A stretch of 64,000 bases of DNA from Caballeronia sp. SL2Y3. Lineage in GTDB: Bacteria; Pseudomonadota; Gammaproteobacteria; Burkholderiales; Burkholderiaceae. Each line of letters opens with the position of its first letter. Within the stretch, counting starts at the first letter, position 1. The position numbers were made by a program, and so were the translations under genes. Of this stretch, positions 25,749 to 34,223 are shown piece by piece. The stretch lies in contig NZ_CP084263.1 in the NCBI RefSeq assembly GCF_022879575.1, positions 248,001 through 312,000 of the forward strand, given 5' to 3'. The notes under the pieces were generated by a model that saw only the letters and a list, made by a program, of their open reading frames with translations, made no database searches and was not told the DNA's origin.

Positions 25749-26768
25749 CTACTTCTTCCCATCAACCACCGCGACCACTTCCTCGCGCGTGTACTCCTTG
25801 TTCGCCAGCGCGCCGGCCGGCGTCTTCGCGAGCACCGCATCGAGTTCGTCAGCCTTCACTTCCAGCACCGGCATGCGGATATCGTGCGGCACCTTCTTGC
25901 CCGCGAGAATCTGCTGCGTCACCCAGAACGCAAACGACGAAGCGCCCGGCGGAATCGTCACCGACATCGTCTCGTAGCCGCTCTTCTTCTGATCGGCCCA
26001 CCACGCGAGTTCTTCCTGCCGGTTGCCCAGAATGATGATCGGCGTCGGCCGTCCCGCCGCCTTGATCGCCTGCGCCGCGCCATAGCCGTCGCCGCCCTGC
26101 GTGACCACGCCGTCGATCTTCGGCAACGTCGGCAGAATGCCCGCGACTTGTTTCTGCGCGACGGTCTGCGTCCAGTCGCCGTGCACCGAGCCGACGATCT
26201 TCAGCCCCGGATACTTCTTCAGTTCATCGACGATGCCCTGATGAATCTCGTCATCCACCGACACGCCCGCGAGCCCGCGAATTTCGAGCAGATTGCCCTT
26301 GCCGTTCAGGCGCTTGGCCAGATAATCCACCTGCATGCGGCCCATGCCCTGAAAATCCACCGCGATGCGATACGCGCACGGCTCGGTCGCGATGCCGTCG
26401 AACGAGACCACCGTCACGCCCGCGCCGCACGCCTGCTTGATGACACCGTTGAGCGCCGTCGGCGAAACGGCATCCACCGCAATCGCCTTGAAGCCCTGCA
26501 AGATGAGGTTCTGTATTTGCTGGACCTGCTCGGTGGCCTGGCTCTCGGCCGTTGTGTAGCTCGGCGCGGCCGCGACGATCTTCTGCTTCACGGCGGGGTC
26601 CGCCACGTTCGACCAGCTCTTGAGCATCTGCTGGCGCCAGCTGTTGCCCGCATAGTTGTTCGAAAGCGCGATCTTCATCGACGACGTGTCGCCCGTCGCG
26701 ACCTGCGCCGACGCGCCCACCGATGCCGACGCCATGCACAGCGCCAACGCGAGTTTCCTGATCTTCAT
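25749..26768 (-). CDS. Sugar ABC transporter substrate-binding protein, copy 1 (RbsB-type)
   Basis: The 339-residue protein starts with a Sec signal (MKIRKLALALCMASASVGASAQ) and then KIALSNNYAGNSWRQQMLKSW. The core has IQNLILQGFKAIAVDAVSPTALNGVIKQACGAGVTVVSFD, a ribose-type periplasmic binding fold. It is closely related to the protein coded at 31237-32271: both share AQVATGDTS, the AGNxWRQxMLKSW block and GxxSFAFWVxQQxLAGKK. It is the last gene of the sugar operon, 36 bases after the SMP-30 gene. Two binding proteins for one permease set suggest two related ligands. Confidence 0.92.
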   Translation of the reverse strand: MKIRKLALALCMASASVGASAQVATGDTSSMKIALSNNYAGNSWRQQMLKSWSNVADPAVKQKIVAAAPSYTTAESQATEQVQQIQNLILQGFKAIAVDAVSPTALNGVIKQACGAGVTVVSFDGIATEPCAYRIAVDFQGMGRMQVDYLAKRLNGKGNLLEIRGLAGVSVDDEIHQGIVDELKKYPGLKIVGSVHGDWTQTVAQKQVAGILPTLPKIDGVVTQGGDGYGAAQAIKAAGRPTPIIILGNRQEELAWWADQKKSGYETMSVTIPPGASSFAFWVTQQILAGKKVPHDIRMPVLEVKADELDAVLAKTPAGALANKEYTREEVVAVVDGKK

Positions 26769-26804
26769 GCTTGTCTCCGGTTCTTGATTTGATGTGCTGG
26801 CGTG

Positions 26805-27713
26805 TCAGCGTCCCGCGCCGCGCACGCCGACATGAAGCGAATAAATGGACGACGTAGCCGCGATAAACAGCCGATTACGATTGATCCCGCCGAAGGTCAC
26901 GTTCGCGACGACCTCCGGTATCAGGATCTTGCCGAGCAGCGTGCCGTCGGGCGCGTAGCAATGCACGCCGTCTTCCGCGCTCGTCCAGACGTTGCCGTGC
27001 TCGTCGAGGCGCATGCCGTCCGGCACGCCGCTTTGCATCTCGATGAATACGCGCCCGTCGCGCAATGCGCCATCGCTCGATACGTCGAACACGCGAATAT
27101 GACGCGGCGCTTCGTCGTCGTGAGAGGCCGCGGAATCTGCGATATAGAGCCGCGATTCATCCAGCGAGAACGCGAGGCCGTTGGGCTTCACGAAGTCGTC
27201 GCAGACGAGCTGCACTTCGGTACTCTGCGACGACACGCGATACACGTTGCATCGCCCGATCTCGCTGTCCGCGCGATAACCTTCGTAATCGCTCAGAATG
27301 CCGTAATCGGGATCGGTGAACCAGATATCGCCCTTCGAATCGACGACCACATCGTTCGGCGAATTGAGCCGTTTTCCTTCGAAGTGCGAAGCAATCACGG
27401 TCACGCTGCCGTCGTGTTCCGTGCGCGTCACGCGCCGCGCGCCATGCTCGCATGTGACGAGCCGCCCTTCGCGGTCGCGCGTATTGCCGTTGCTGTAGTT
27501 CGACGGCGCGCGAAACACGCCCACGTCCATGCCGGGCGCCCAGCGCAGCATGCGGTTGTTCGGAATGTCGCTCCAGACGAGCAGGTCCGTGGCCGGAAAA
27601 TACACCGGTCCCTCGGCCCACAGGCACTCATCGGTGATTCTGGAAAGAAACGCGTTCGGCTGAAGCAGCAGCCTGAATCGCGGATCATGCACTTCGTAGT
27701 CGCTCGGTTTCAT
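26805..27713 (-). CDS. SMP-30/gluconolactonase family lactonase
   Basis: The 302-residue six-bladed beta-propeller protein shows FLSRITDECLWAEGPVYFPATDLLVWSDIPNNRMLRW at the N-terminus with the metal-binding Glu of WAEGP. Later it shows LNSPNDVVVDSKGDIWFTDPDYGIL, where the Asn-Asp pair and Asp bind the divalent metal. These enzymes open aldonolactones made by sugar dehydrogenases. It is encoded inside the sugar ABC operon between permease 2 and binding protein 1, pointing to oxidation of an imported sugar through its lactone. No dehydrogenase is in the operon itself. Confidence 0.9.
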   Translation of the reverse strand: MKPSDYEVHDPRFRLLLQPNAFLSRITDECLWAEGPVYFPATDLLVWSDIPNNRMLRWAPGMDVGVFRAPSNYSNGNTRDREGRLVTCEHGARRVTRTEHDGSVTVIASHFEGKRLNSPNDVVVDSKGDIWFTDPDYGILSDYEGYRADSEIGRCNVYRVSSQSTEVQLVCDDFVKPNGLAFSLDESRLYIADSAASHDDEAPRHIRVFDVSSDGALRDGRVFIEMQSGVPDGMRLDEHGNVWTSAEDGVHCYAPDGTLLGKILIPEVVANVTFGGINRNRLFIAATSSIYSLHVGVRGAGR

Positions 27714-27764
27714 GTCTCCTCGTCCCTTCTGTGGATCGATTCTCTGGATCGAAATTGTCGGATG

Positions 27765-28751
27765 TCAGCGCGCCGTCTTGCCGCCCGCCGCCACCGTCAC
27801 CGCGATGATGAGCACGCCGTAGACGATCGCGCGCACGCCCGCATCCGCGCCGACTGCGTTGAGCGCGGCGTTCGTCAGAAACAGGAACATGGACGCGCCC
27901 CACACGCCGGCAATCGTCGCCTTGCCGCCCGTCACGAGCGTGCCGCCGATTACGACGACCGCAATCGAGATCAGCATGTACTCGACGCCCATGTCGAGCG
28001 ACGCGCCGCCCGAAGTCGCCGCGAGCAAGAGCGCGGTGAGCGCCGCGATCATCGAGCAGAGCACGTAGGCGATGCAGCGCGTCGGATGCACGTTCACGCC
28101 CGCGAGCCACGCGGCCCGCGCGTTCTGTCCGATGGCGGAAAGCCTGCGGCCATAGACCGCGCGATGCAGCAGCACGGCGAGCGCCACCGACAACGCGAGC
28201 GCAAGCAGCGCGATATACGGCACATGAAAGAGCCGGCCCGTGGCGAACGCGCCGAGCGCGGGCGGCGGCGGCGGAAGCTGGCGTCCTTGCGTGATGGCGA
28301 TCGACTGAATGATGAAGCTGGAGGACAGCGTCGCGATGATCGGCGGAATGCGCAGCAGGCGGATCAGCAGATAGTTCACGATGCCGATCGCCGCGCCCAC
28401 GCCCAGCGCCGCCGCCACGCCCAGCAGAATGTGTCCGTTCTCACCGCCCATCACGTGCATGCCGACGACGCCCGCGAGCGCGATGGTCGACGGCACCGAG
28501 AGGTCGATGTTGCCGACGCCCGATGTGATGACGAACATCTGCCCGAGACCGACGAGCACCATGAATACGCCGTAGGTGAGCGCGGTCTGCGCGACGTTGC
28601 TCGCAATGCCGAAGCCGAAGATGCCGACGATCGCGAACCACACGAGCACCGTGCCCGCGAAGGACCACGCCCACGGCGCCTGAAGGCTTCTGAGCCGCGT
28701 CCACGCGGTTTCGTTGTTGGCGATCGCCTCGCCCGATGTCTGCGTCTTCAT
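27765..28751 (-). CDS. Sugar ABC transporter permease 2 (RbsC-type)
   Basis: The 328-residue membrane protein has eight to ten hydrophobic helices and the pattern GLGQMFVITSGVGNIDLSVPSTIALAGVVGMHVMGGENG, typical of ribose/xylose-type permeases. The late GGASLDMGVEYMLISIAVVVIGGTLVTGGKATIAGVWGA is the usual cytoplasmic coupling segment and C-terminal helices. The ATG at 28751 overlaps the stop of permease 1 by four bases (ATGA), so the two are coupled. It probably forms a heterodimeric channel with permease 1. Confidence 0.92.
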   Translation of the reverse strand: MKTQTSGEAIANNETAWTRLRSLQAPWAWSFAGTVLVWFAIVGIFGFGIASNVAQTALTYGVFMVLVGLGQMFVITSGVGNIDLSVPSTIALAGVVGMHVMGGENGHILLGVAAALGVGAAIGIVNYLLIRLLRIPPIIATLSSSFIIQSIAITQGRQLPPPPPALGAFATGRLFHVPYIALLALALSVALAVLLHRAVYGRRLSAIGQNARAAWLAGVNVHPTRCIAYVLCSMIAALTALLLAATSGGASLDMGVEYMLISIAVVVIGGTLVTGGKATIAGVWGASMFLFLTNAALNAVGADAGVRAIVYGVLIIAVTVAAGGKTAR

Positions 28752-29698
28752 TGCCGCTCCCCGCGTTGCAGCAGCACGCGCAACGACAGCACGATGATCA
28801 GGATCGCGCCCTGCATGCCGACCTGCCAGTCCGCCGAGATGTTGAGAAATGCCAGAAACGAGGCCGCGAGCGTCAGCGTGATCGCGCCGAGCACCGCGCC
28901 GATCACGGACACGCGCCCGCCGACGAACTCGCCGCCGCCAAGAATCACCGCCGCGATGGAAAGCAGCGTGTAACGCAGCGCGAGGTTGGCGTCGGCGGAA
29001 GTCGTGAGGCCGAGCAGCGAGAGCCCCGACAGCACGCCGAATATGCCCGCGATGCCGTAGAGCGTCGCCTTGCTGCGCACGAGCGACCAGCCGAAACGGC
29101 GCATCGCGCGAGGATTGCCGCCCGCGCCGCGAATGCGCACGCCGGCCGAAGTGCGCATCAGCAGAAAGTGCCCGATGACGGCGATCAACACCGACCACAC
29201 GATAGGCGCGGCGATGAACGGCGTCTGATAGCCCATCGCCGTGCCGAGCCAGCCGGGGCTCGTGCCGCCCGGTGAAGGCAGGAGCACGATGGCAAGCCCG
29301 CTCCACACGAACGAGAGCCCGAGCGTCACCACGATCGACGGAATCTGCCGCAGTTCGATCAACGCGCCGACGGCCGCATACGCGAGCACGCAGCCGACCA
29401 GCGCAAGCGTGCCGAGCCACGGTTGCTTGACCAGCAGCGTCGCGCCGATGCACGCGACCAGACTCACGAAGGAACCGATGGACAAGTCGAGATCGTTGAC
29501 GGTGATGATCGCGAGTTGCGCGAGCGTCGCGAGCACGATCGGCACGGCGAGATTCAAGAGCAGGCTGGAGCCGAAGTAGCTCATCACCGCCGGCTGCATG
29601 ATGAGAATCGGCACCAGCACCGCGACGAGCGAGATGGCGGGAAGCAGCGCGCGCAGACGCGCTTGCGTGCCCTGAAACGTCGTGCGTGCGGGGGTCAT
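28748..29698 (-). CDS. Sugar ABC transporter permease 1 (RbsC-type)
   Basis: The 316-residue protein starts at 29698 (MTPARTTFQGTQARLR). The first helices read LPAISLVAVLVPILIMQPAVM, then ITVNDLDLSIGSFVSLVACIG, and the coupling region is NLALRYTLLSIAAVILGGGEFVGGRVSVIGAVLGA. It overlaps the ATPase stop by four bases and the next permease start by four bases. An Asn-Asp-Leu-Asp-Leu-Ser motif at the start of the core replaces the usual GxIDLS of ribose permeases, which may reflect a different sugar. Confidence 0.92.
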   Translation of the reverse strand: MTPARTTFQGTQARLRALLPAISLVAVLVPILIMQPAVMSYFGSSLLLNLAVPIVLATLAQLAIITVNDLDLSIGSFVSLVACIGATLLVKQPWLGTLALVGCVLAYAAVGALIELRQIPSIVVTLGLSFVWSGLAIVLLPSPGGTSPGWLGTAMGYQTPFIAAPIVWSVLIAVIGHFLLMRTSAGVRIRGAGGNPRAMRRFGWSLVRSKATLYGIAGIFGVLSGLSLLGLTTSADANLALRYTLLSIAAVILGGGEFVGGRVSVIGAVLGAITLTLAASFLAFLNISADWQVGMQGAILIIVLSLRVLLQRGERQ

Positions 29699-31182
29699 GC
29701 GGCCTGCTCCTCGAAACTCGCGGCGAGGAGCGCTTCTTCCGTGCATTCGTCGGCGTGCAGTACGCGCGTGACGGCCGCCGAGCGGAACACATACGTGCGG
29801 TCGCAGTGCGACAGCTCCTCGTTTTCTGTCGTGTACCAGATGAACGTGCGGCCCTTCGCGGCTTCGTCGTGAACGAGGCGATAGATATCGCGCTTCGTGC
29901 CGACATCGACGCCGCGCGTGGGGTCGTCCATCAGAATGAGTTGCGCATCCGATGCGAGCGCGCGGGCGAACAGCACCTTCTGCTGATTGCCGCCCGAGAG
30001 CGACAGAATGCCCGCGCTCATCGACGCGCCGCGTATGCCGATCTTCGCGCGCCATGCTTCGACGAGCGCCCGCGCCGCCGCGAGATCCACGAGACCGCGC
30101 CTGGCTTTCGCGCCGCCGAGCAGCCACCGCAAGTCGAGGTTCTGCGCGATCGACCAGACCGGGAACACGCCGTCGCGCCCGCGATCGCCCGCGACGAACG
30201 CCGCCTTCACGCGAGACGCGCCGCGTTTCGTCGCCGCTTCATAGATGGCGAGCAGCGCCTCGGTCTGTCCTTGCCCCGCGAGTCCCGCGAAACCGACGAT
30301 CTCGCCGCGCGATGCTTCGATCGCCGTATGCTTTTTCGCGCCGACGTGCCAGCGCAACGGCTTGTCGTCGCTGCGCGCGCTGCGCTCGCGCACGGCGGCC
30401 GGCGTCTTTTCCGCTTCGAGCTGCTGGCCCATCGCCTGAATGATCGACGCGCGGCTCGACTGCTCGCGCGGCAACACGCCGACGATGCCGCCGTCGCGCA
30501 TCACCATCACGCGGTCCGCCACGCGCTCGATCTCGCCGAGCATGTGCGTGATGAGCAGACACGTGATGCCGTTTTGCGCCGCGCGCTGCACGAAGTCGAG
30601 CAGTTGATCGGCGGTGTGCGCATCGAGCGATGAAGTCGGTTCGTCCAGAATCAGAAGACGCACCGGCGTATCCGTGACCGTGAAGCCGCGCGCGATCTCC
30701 ACCATCTGCTTTTGCGTGAGCGTCAGGTCGGAGACGAGTTCGCTGCCCTTCAGTCCGTTGCCCGGGAAGATCTCTTCGAGCTTCTCGCGCATCAGCGCAG
30801 TCGCGCGTTTGCGCCAGCCGCGTCCGCGCAATTGCGGATGCACGACCGTCATGTTCTCCGCGATCGTCAGATTCGGGCAAAGCGAGAGTTCCTGGAATAC
30901 GCAGCGAACGCCGGCCTCGCGCGCGGCGTTCGCGTCGTAATGCGGCGCCTCGCGGCCATCCACTTCGATGCGGCCTTGCGTAGGCGTGTACACGCCCGCG
31001 AGCACGGCCATCAGCGTCGACTTGCCCGCGCCGTTGTGTCCCGCGATGCCGATGCATTCGCCGCGCATGAACGCGAAGTCGATGTCCGCGAGCGCGCGCA
31101 CTCGCCCGAAGGTCTTGCCGATGCCTTCGAAGCGGATCAGCGCGCCCTGCGCCTCGTTGCTGCTCATTGCTGTTGCGCCCAT
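29695..31182 (-). CDS. Sugar ABC transporter ATP-binding protein (RbsA/MglA-type, two ATPase halves)
   Basis: The 495-residue protein has two fused ATPase domains. The first holds Walker A GHNGAGKST, Walker B LLILDEPTSSLD and H-switch LLITHMLGEIE. The second has the degenerate P-loop GLAGQGQTE without Lys, as is normal for RbsA second halves, but a good signature LSGGNQQKVLFARAL and LILMDDPTRGVDVG. The start may be at 31182 or, four codons in, at MSSNEAQ (31167). It follows binding protein 2 after about 55 bases and is coupled to permease 1 by ATGA overlap. Confidence 0.92.
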   Translation of the reverse strand: MGATAMSSNEAQGALIRFEGIGKTFGRVRALADIDFAFMRGECIGIAGHNGAGKSTLMAVLAGVYTPTQGRIEVDGREAPHYDANAAREAGVRCVFQELSLCPNLTIAENMTVVHPQLRGRGWRKRATALMREKLEEIFPGNGLKGSELVSDLTLTQKQMVEIARGFTVTDTPVRLLILDEPTSSLDAHTADQLLDFVQRAAQNGITCLLITHMLGEIERVADRVMVMRDGGIVGVLPREQSSRASIIQAMGQQLEAEKTPAAVRERSARSDDKPLRWHVGAKKHTAIEASRGEIVGFAGLAGQGQTEALLAIYEAATKRGASRVKAAFVAGDRGRDGVFPVWSIAQNLDLRWLLGGAKARRGLVDLAAARALVEAWRAKIGIRGASMSAGILSLSGGNQQKVLFARALASDAQLILMDDPTRGVDVGTKRDIYRLVHDEAAKGRTFIWYTTENEELSHCDRTYVFRSAAVTRVLHADECTEEALLAASFEEQAA

Positions 31183-31236
31183 TCACATGCCTCCATGCGT
31201 GGCGTCTGTCCTGCGTCTGTCGTGCGTCTGTCGTGC

Positions 31237-32271
31237 TTATTTCTTGTCGAGCAAGGCCACGGTCTGCGGCAGCGTGTACGTCACGTCGGCGAGGCCGCCC
31301 GGCGGCGTCGCGGCGAGCTTGGCCGGCAGTTCCTGCTGCGAGATGGCGAGCAGCGGCACGTTGATGGTCACTTCCTTCGGGATCTTCTTGCCCGCGAGCA
31401 CTTGCTGCGCGACCCAGAACGCGAACGACACCGCGCCCGGCGGATTCGACAGCGAACGCGACTGATAGCCCGTCTTCGCCTGCTCGCTCCACCACTGGAG
31501 TTCCGGATACGTGCTGCCGATGATCATCGGCGGCGCCGGACGATTCGCGGCCTTGAACGCCTGCGCGATGCCGAACGACATCTCGCCTTCGGTGGCGACG
31601 CCATCGACTTGCGGCAGCGTCGGCAAGATGCCGGCGACGGCTTTCTGCGCGACCGATTGCGTCCAGTCGCCGTTCACCGAGCCGACGAGCTTCATCCCCG
31701 GATGCTTCTTGAGCCCTTCGAGCACGCCTTCGTGCATCAGGTTGTCGACCGAGATGCCGGCCACGCCGCGCACTTCGAGAATGTTGCCCTTGCCGTTGAG
31801 GCGCGTCGCGAGATAGTCGACGCCCTGTTCCGCCCAGCCCTTGAAGTCGAAGTTCACGCGATACGCGCAGGGTTCGTCGACCACGCCGTCGAACGACACC
31901 ACGACGACGCCCGCGGCGCACGCCTTCTTGATCGTGCCGTTGAGCGCGGTGGGCGAAACGGCGTCGATGACGATCGCGTTGTAGCCCTGAAGAATCAGGT
32001 TCTGCACCTGCTGCGCCTGTTCCGTCACCTGGTTTTCGGCGGTCGTGAAAGCGGGCGCGGCGGCGACCTTCTTGTCGGCGACGGCCTGCTGCGCGACGGC
32101 GTTCCAGCTCTTGAGCATCGACTGCCGCCACGCGTTGCCCGCGAAGCTGTTGGACAGCGCGATCTTCTTTTGCGACGTATCGCCCGTGGCGACCTGCGCG
32201 TGGGCAGCGCCAGCGAGCGCGCAAACGGCGAGCGTGAGCGCGGCCTTGACCGGCATTCCTTTACGGAACAT
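31237..32271 (-). CDS. Sugar ABC transporter substrate-binding protein, copy 2 (RbsB-type)
   Basis: The 344-residue protein (start 32271, AGGAG about eight bases upstream) has a Sec signal MFRKGMPVKAALTLAVCALAGAAHAQ and then VATGDTSQKKIALSNSFAGNAWRQSMLKSW. The core GYNAIVIDAVSPTALNGTIKKACAAGVVVVSFD is the ribose-type fold. It is the first gene of the operon, and the gene at 25749 is its paralogue at the other end. The likeness of the two over their whole length indicates duplication within the operon followed by divergence. Confidence 0.92.
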   Translation of the reverse strand: MFRKGMPVKAALTLAVCALAGAAHAQVATGDTSQKKIALSNSFAGNAWRQSMLKSWNAVAQQAVADKKVAAAPAFTTAENQVTEQAQQVQNLILQGYNAIVIDAVSPTALNGTIKKACAAGVVVVSFDGVVDEPCAYRVNFDFKGWAEQGVDYLATRLNGKGNILEVRGVAGISVDNLMHEGVLEGLKKHPGMKLVGSVNGDWTQSVAQKAVAGILPTLPQVDGVATEGEMSFGIAQAFKAANRPAPPMIIGSTYPELQWWSEQAKTGYQSRSLSNPPGAVSFAFWVAQQVLAGKKIPKEVTINVPLLAISQQELPAKLAATPPGGLADVTYTLPQTVALLDKK

Positions 32272-32399
32272 CTGTTCGTCTCCTTTCATTCTTCTTGTGG
32301 AGCGGCGCGACGCGACTCGATCATCGGCACGCCCCTTCAGGCGCATTCGCACGCGGTGCGGATGCGTTGCTTTCAGTTAGTCTGCTCGATTCGTCCTGC

Positions 32400-32427
32400 G
32401 GTCAGGCCAATCACGGTGGTCAGGCCA
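32400..32427. repeat. Tandem 10-base direct repeat GGTCAGGCCA
   Basis: GGTCAGGCCA occurs at 32400-32409 and again at 32418-32427, an 18-base period. GGCC within each copy makes the half site partly symmetric. Position about 130 bases upstream of the sugar operon start suggests regulator binding or a small duplication; which of these cannot be told. Confidence 0.4.
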
Positions 32428-32480
32428 CCGCAATCGCGGAGCCAGTATAGCGACTGGTGCTAGCGCGCGCAATTCGCTTA

Positions 32481-32494
32481 CGTTACCGGTAACG
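32481..32494. promoter_or_regulatory. LacI/GalR-type operator palindrome
   Basis: CGTTACCGGTAACG is a perfect 14-base palindrome with central CCGG. Its core GTTACCGGTAAC equals the core of the operator bound by E. coli GntR/IdnR, members of the LacI family, which commonly control sugar ABC operons. It lies between the divergent sugar operon and the kinase gene. No LacI-type gene is in the window, so the regulator would be encoded elsewhere. Confidence 0.6.
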
Positions 32495-32644
32495 GCGTGC
32501 TGCGGGCGGCATCGCACGGTCCTCGGCAACGGTCGGTTTTTCCGGTTCGATGCAGGCGCAACATGGGCTATGTGCGAGGACGCAAGCGCTGGCCGCAACC
32601 AGTCATTAGAATGGCTGAACCGCCAGTACATCCCGTGAGAGCAC

Positions 32645-33850
32645 ATGAGCTTCGCGCGCAAAGCCACGTGGGCCGCCTGCATCGACAACCTCGCGTTCTC
32701 GGAGACCGAGACCGTGCCGGTAGCCGTGCTGCTGCGGCAGCGAAAGGCGCTCGCGAGCCTGCACGACGCATTCCAGGGCGAACGTTCGATAGCGCGGCTG
32801 CAAGACGCCGCCGCACAGGCCGCGTCGGCCGGCTGCGCATCGCCGATGGCGAAGGTCCTCGAACTTCAGCGCGCCGGCAACGCGCTCATATTGAAAGCGC
32901 AAGTCGGAATGGGCGCGGCGGCGATCGGGCGCGAAGCGGGCACGGCCCAAGCCGGCAATCCGGCCGGCGAGGCACTGATTTGGGCGCGGCCGGTCGTCGT
33001 CGCCAATGTGCCTGCCGAGCGCGGCGAGCGCGCGCCCGCAATCCTGCGCGAATACCGCGTCGTGACATCGGTGAGTCTGCCGCTCATCGGCGCGGAGGGA
33101 CCGTACGGCATCCTCGAAGTGGACTACGACCAGCAGCACGAAGTCGACGCTTCTCACCTTTCGTTTCTCGCCTCGATTGCCGCGATCCTCGCGGAAGGCA
33201 TCGAGTCGCGGCAACGGCACGAGGAACTGACCGAAGAACGCGACGCGAAGGCCACGCTCCTGCGCGAGCAGCAGCACCGCATCCGCAACAATTTCCAGAT
33301 GATTACCGCGCTGCTCGAACGGCGGGCGAGCGAGTGCGCGGACCCGGCGGTTCAAAAGGGTTTTCGCGAAGTCGAGCGCCGCGTGTTCGCGATGGCATCG
33401 CTCTACGATCATCTGCTGGGCCTCGGCGACCATCAACAAAGCGTCGATCTCGGCGCGTATCTGGAAAACATGTGCGCGAGTTTCGAAGACTTCTACGATC
33501 TCCCCGGCCATGACGTCTCGCTCGCGCTGGCGCTCGAACGCGGTGCGGCGACGCTTCCCATCGACACCTGCGCGGCTATCGGCACGGTCGTCAACGAACT
33601 GGTGGCCAACGCGGTCGAGCATGCGTTCGATGGCTACGCGGGCGAGATTCGCGTGGCGATGCAGCGCACGGCGGCGGGCGTGGAGATCGAAGTGAGCGAC
33701 AACGGTTGCGGCTATGCCCCCGACGCCAACGAGAACACGGGCTTGAGCACGGTGCGACGCATCGTCGGCAGCTTCGGCGGCCAACTCACGATGCAATCGG
33801 GACAAGGCAACGGCACGCAGTGGACGCTGACCGTGAGCGCGCCTGACTGA
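32645..33850 (+). CDS. GAF-domain sensor histidine kinase, HisKA_2 type, cytosolic, orphan
   Basis: The 401-residue protein lacks a membrane segment. A GAF domain lies at about residues 30-185 (GEALIWARPVVVANVP, VTSVSLPLIGAEGPYGILEVDY). The phosphoacceptor region is HisKA_2 (REQQHRIRNNFQMITALLERR, H211). The ATPase domain follows (GTVVNELVANAVEHAF, EVSDNGCGYAPD, GLSTVRRIVGSFGGQL). HisKA_2/HWE kinases often act in general stress or light responses. No response regulator is next to it. It diverges from the sugar ABC operon, but a functional link is only positional. Confidence 0.9.
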   Translation: MSFARKATWAACIDNLAFSETETVPVAVLLRQRKALASLHDAFQGERSIARLQDAAAQAASAGCASPMAKVLELQRAGNALILKAQVGMGAAAIGREAGTAQAGNPAGEALIWARPVVVANVPAERGERAPAILREYRVVTSVSLPLIGAEGPYGILEVDYDQQHEVDASHLSFLASIAAILAEGIESRQRHEELTEERDAKATLLREQQHRIRNNFQMITALLERRASECADPAVQKGFREVERRVFAMASLYDHLLGLGDHQQSVDLGAYLENMCASFEDFYDLPGHDVSLALALERGAATLPIDTCAAIGTVVNELVANAVEHAFDGYAGEIRVAMQRTAAGVEIEVSDNGCGYAPDANENTGLSTVRRIVGSFGGQLTMQSGQGNGTQWTLTVSAPD

Positions 33851-33934
33851 ATGTGATCGTTGCGAGCCGCATGCTCGCCATCAGGCAGACGGCTTGCTGC
33901 ATGACAGGCGACGACCACTACCGAGGACAACGCC

Positions 33935-34129
33935 ATGACTCAGCTCGCCCAGCCCCTGCTTCGCTCAACGGCGCCGACCGCGTTATGGATGTCGACGCCA
34001 TCCGGCGCGCCATCCGACGAATCGGACGACGATCTCGACGACGTGCTCGACGAAACCGGCGCGGTAACGAACCGCAGCAACGGCAAGACCGGCACCAATA
34101 CGGAAGCCGAGCCCGACCCGAAGTCCTGA
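33935..34129 (+). CDS. Small acidic hypothetical protein, 64 residues
   Basis: The frame has a short hydrophobic start (MTQLAQPLLRSTAPTALWM) and then a strongly acidic middle (SDESDDDLDDVLDETG) and a polar tail ending EAEPDPKS. It begins after GAGGACAACGCC, a fair ribosome site, and lies 94 bases before the molybdoenzyme gene on the same strand. I do not recognise it. The composition differs from chance frames in this GC-rich DNA, which are Arg-rich, so it may be a real peptide, possibly co-transcribed with the next gene. Confidence 0.4.
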   Translation: MTQLAQPLLRSTAPTALWMSTPSGAPSDESDDDLDDVLDETGAVTNRSNGKTGTNTEAEPDPKS

Positions 34130-34223
34130 GGCTTGTCAGAGCGGTCAAGTCGACACAACAAGCCCTGACGCAGACCGGCATAAGCCTTGCTGCCATCCGC
34201 AAGTCGGATAACGGAGAGCAGTA

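Larger units (their letters stand above)
32272..32644. promoter_or_regulatory. Divergent promoter region of sugar operon and histidine kinase
   Basis: These 373 bases separate the sugar operon (start 32271) from the kinase gene (start 32645). They hold a 14-base perfect palindrome at 32481-32494 and a tandem GGTCAGGCCA at 32400-32427, described separately. Frames that cross the region are chance. Both divergent promoters must lie here. Confidence 0.6.
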
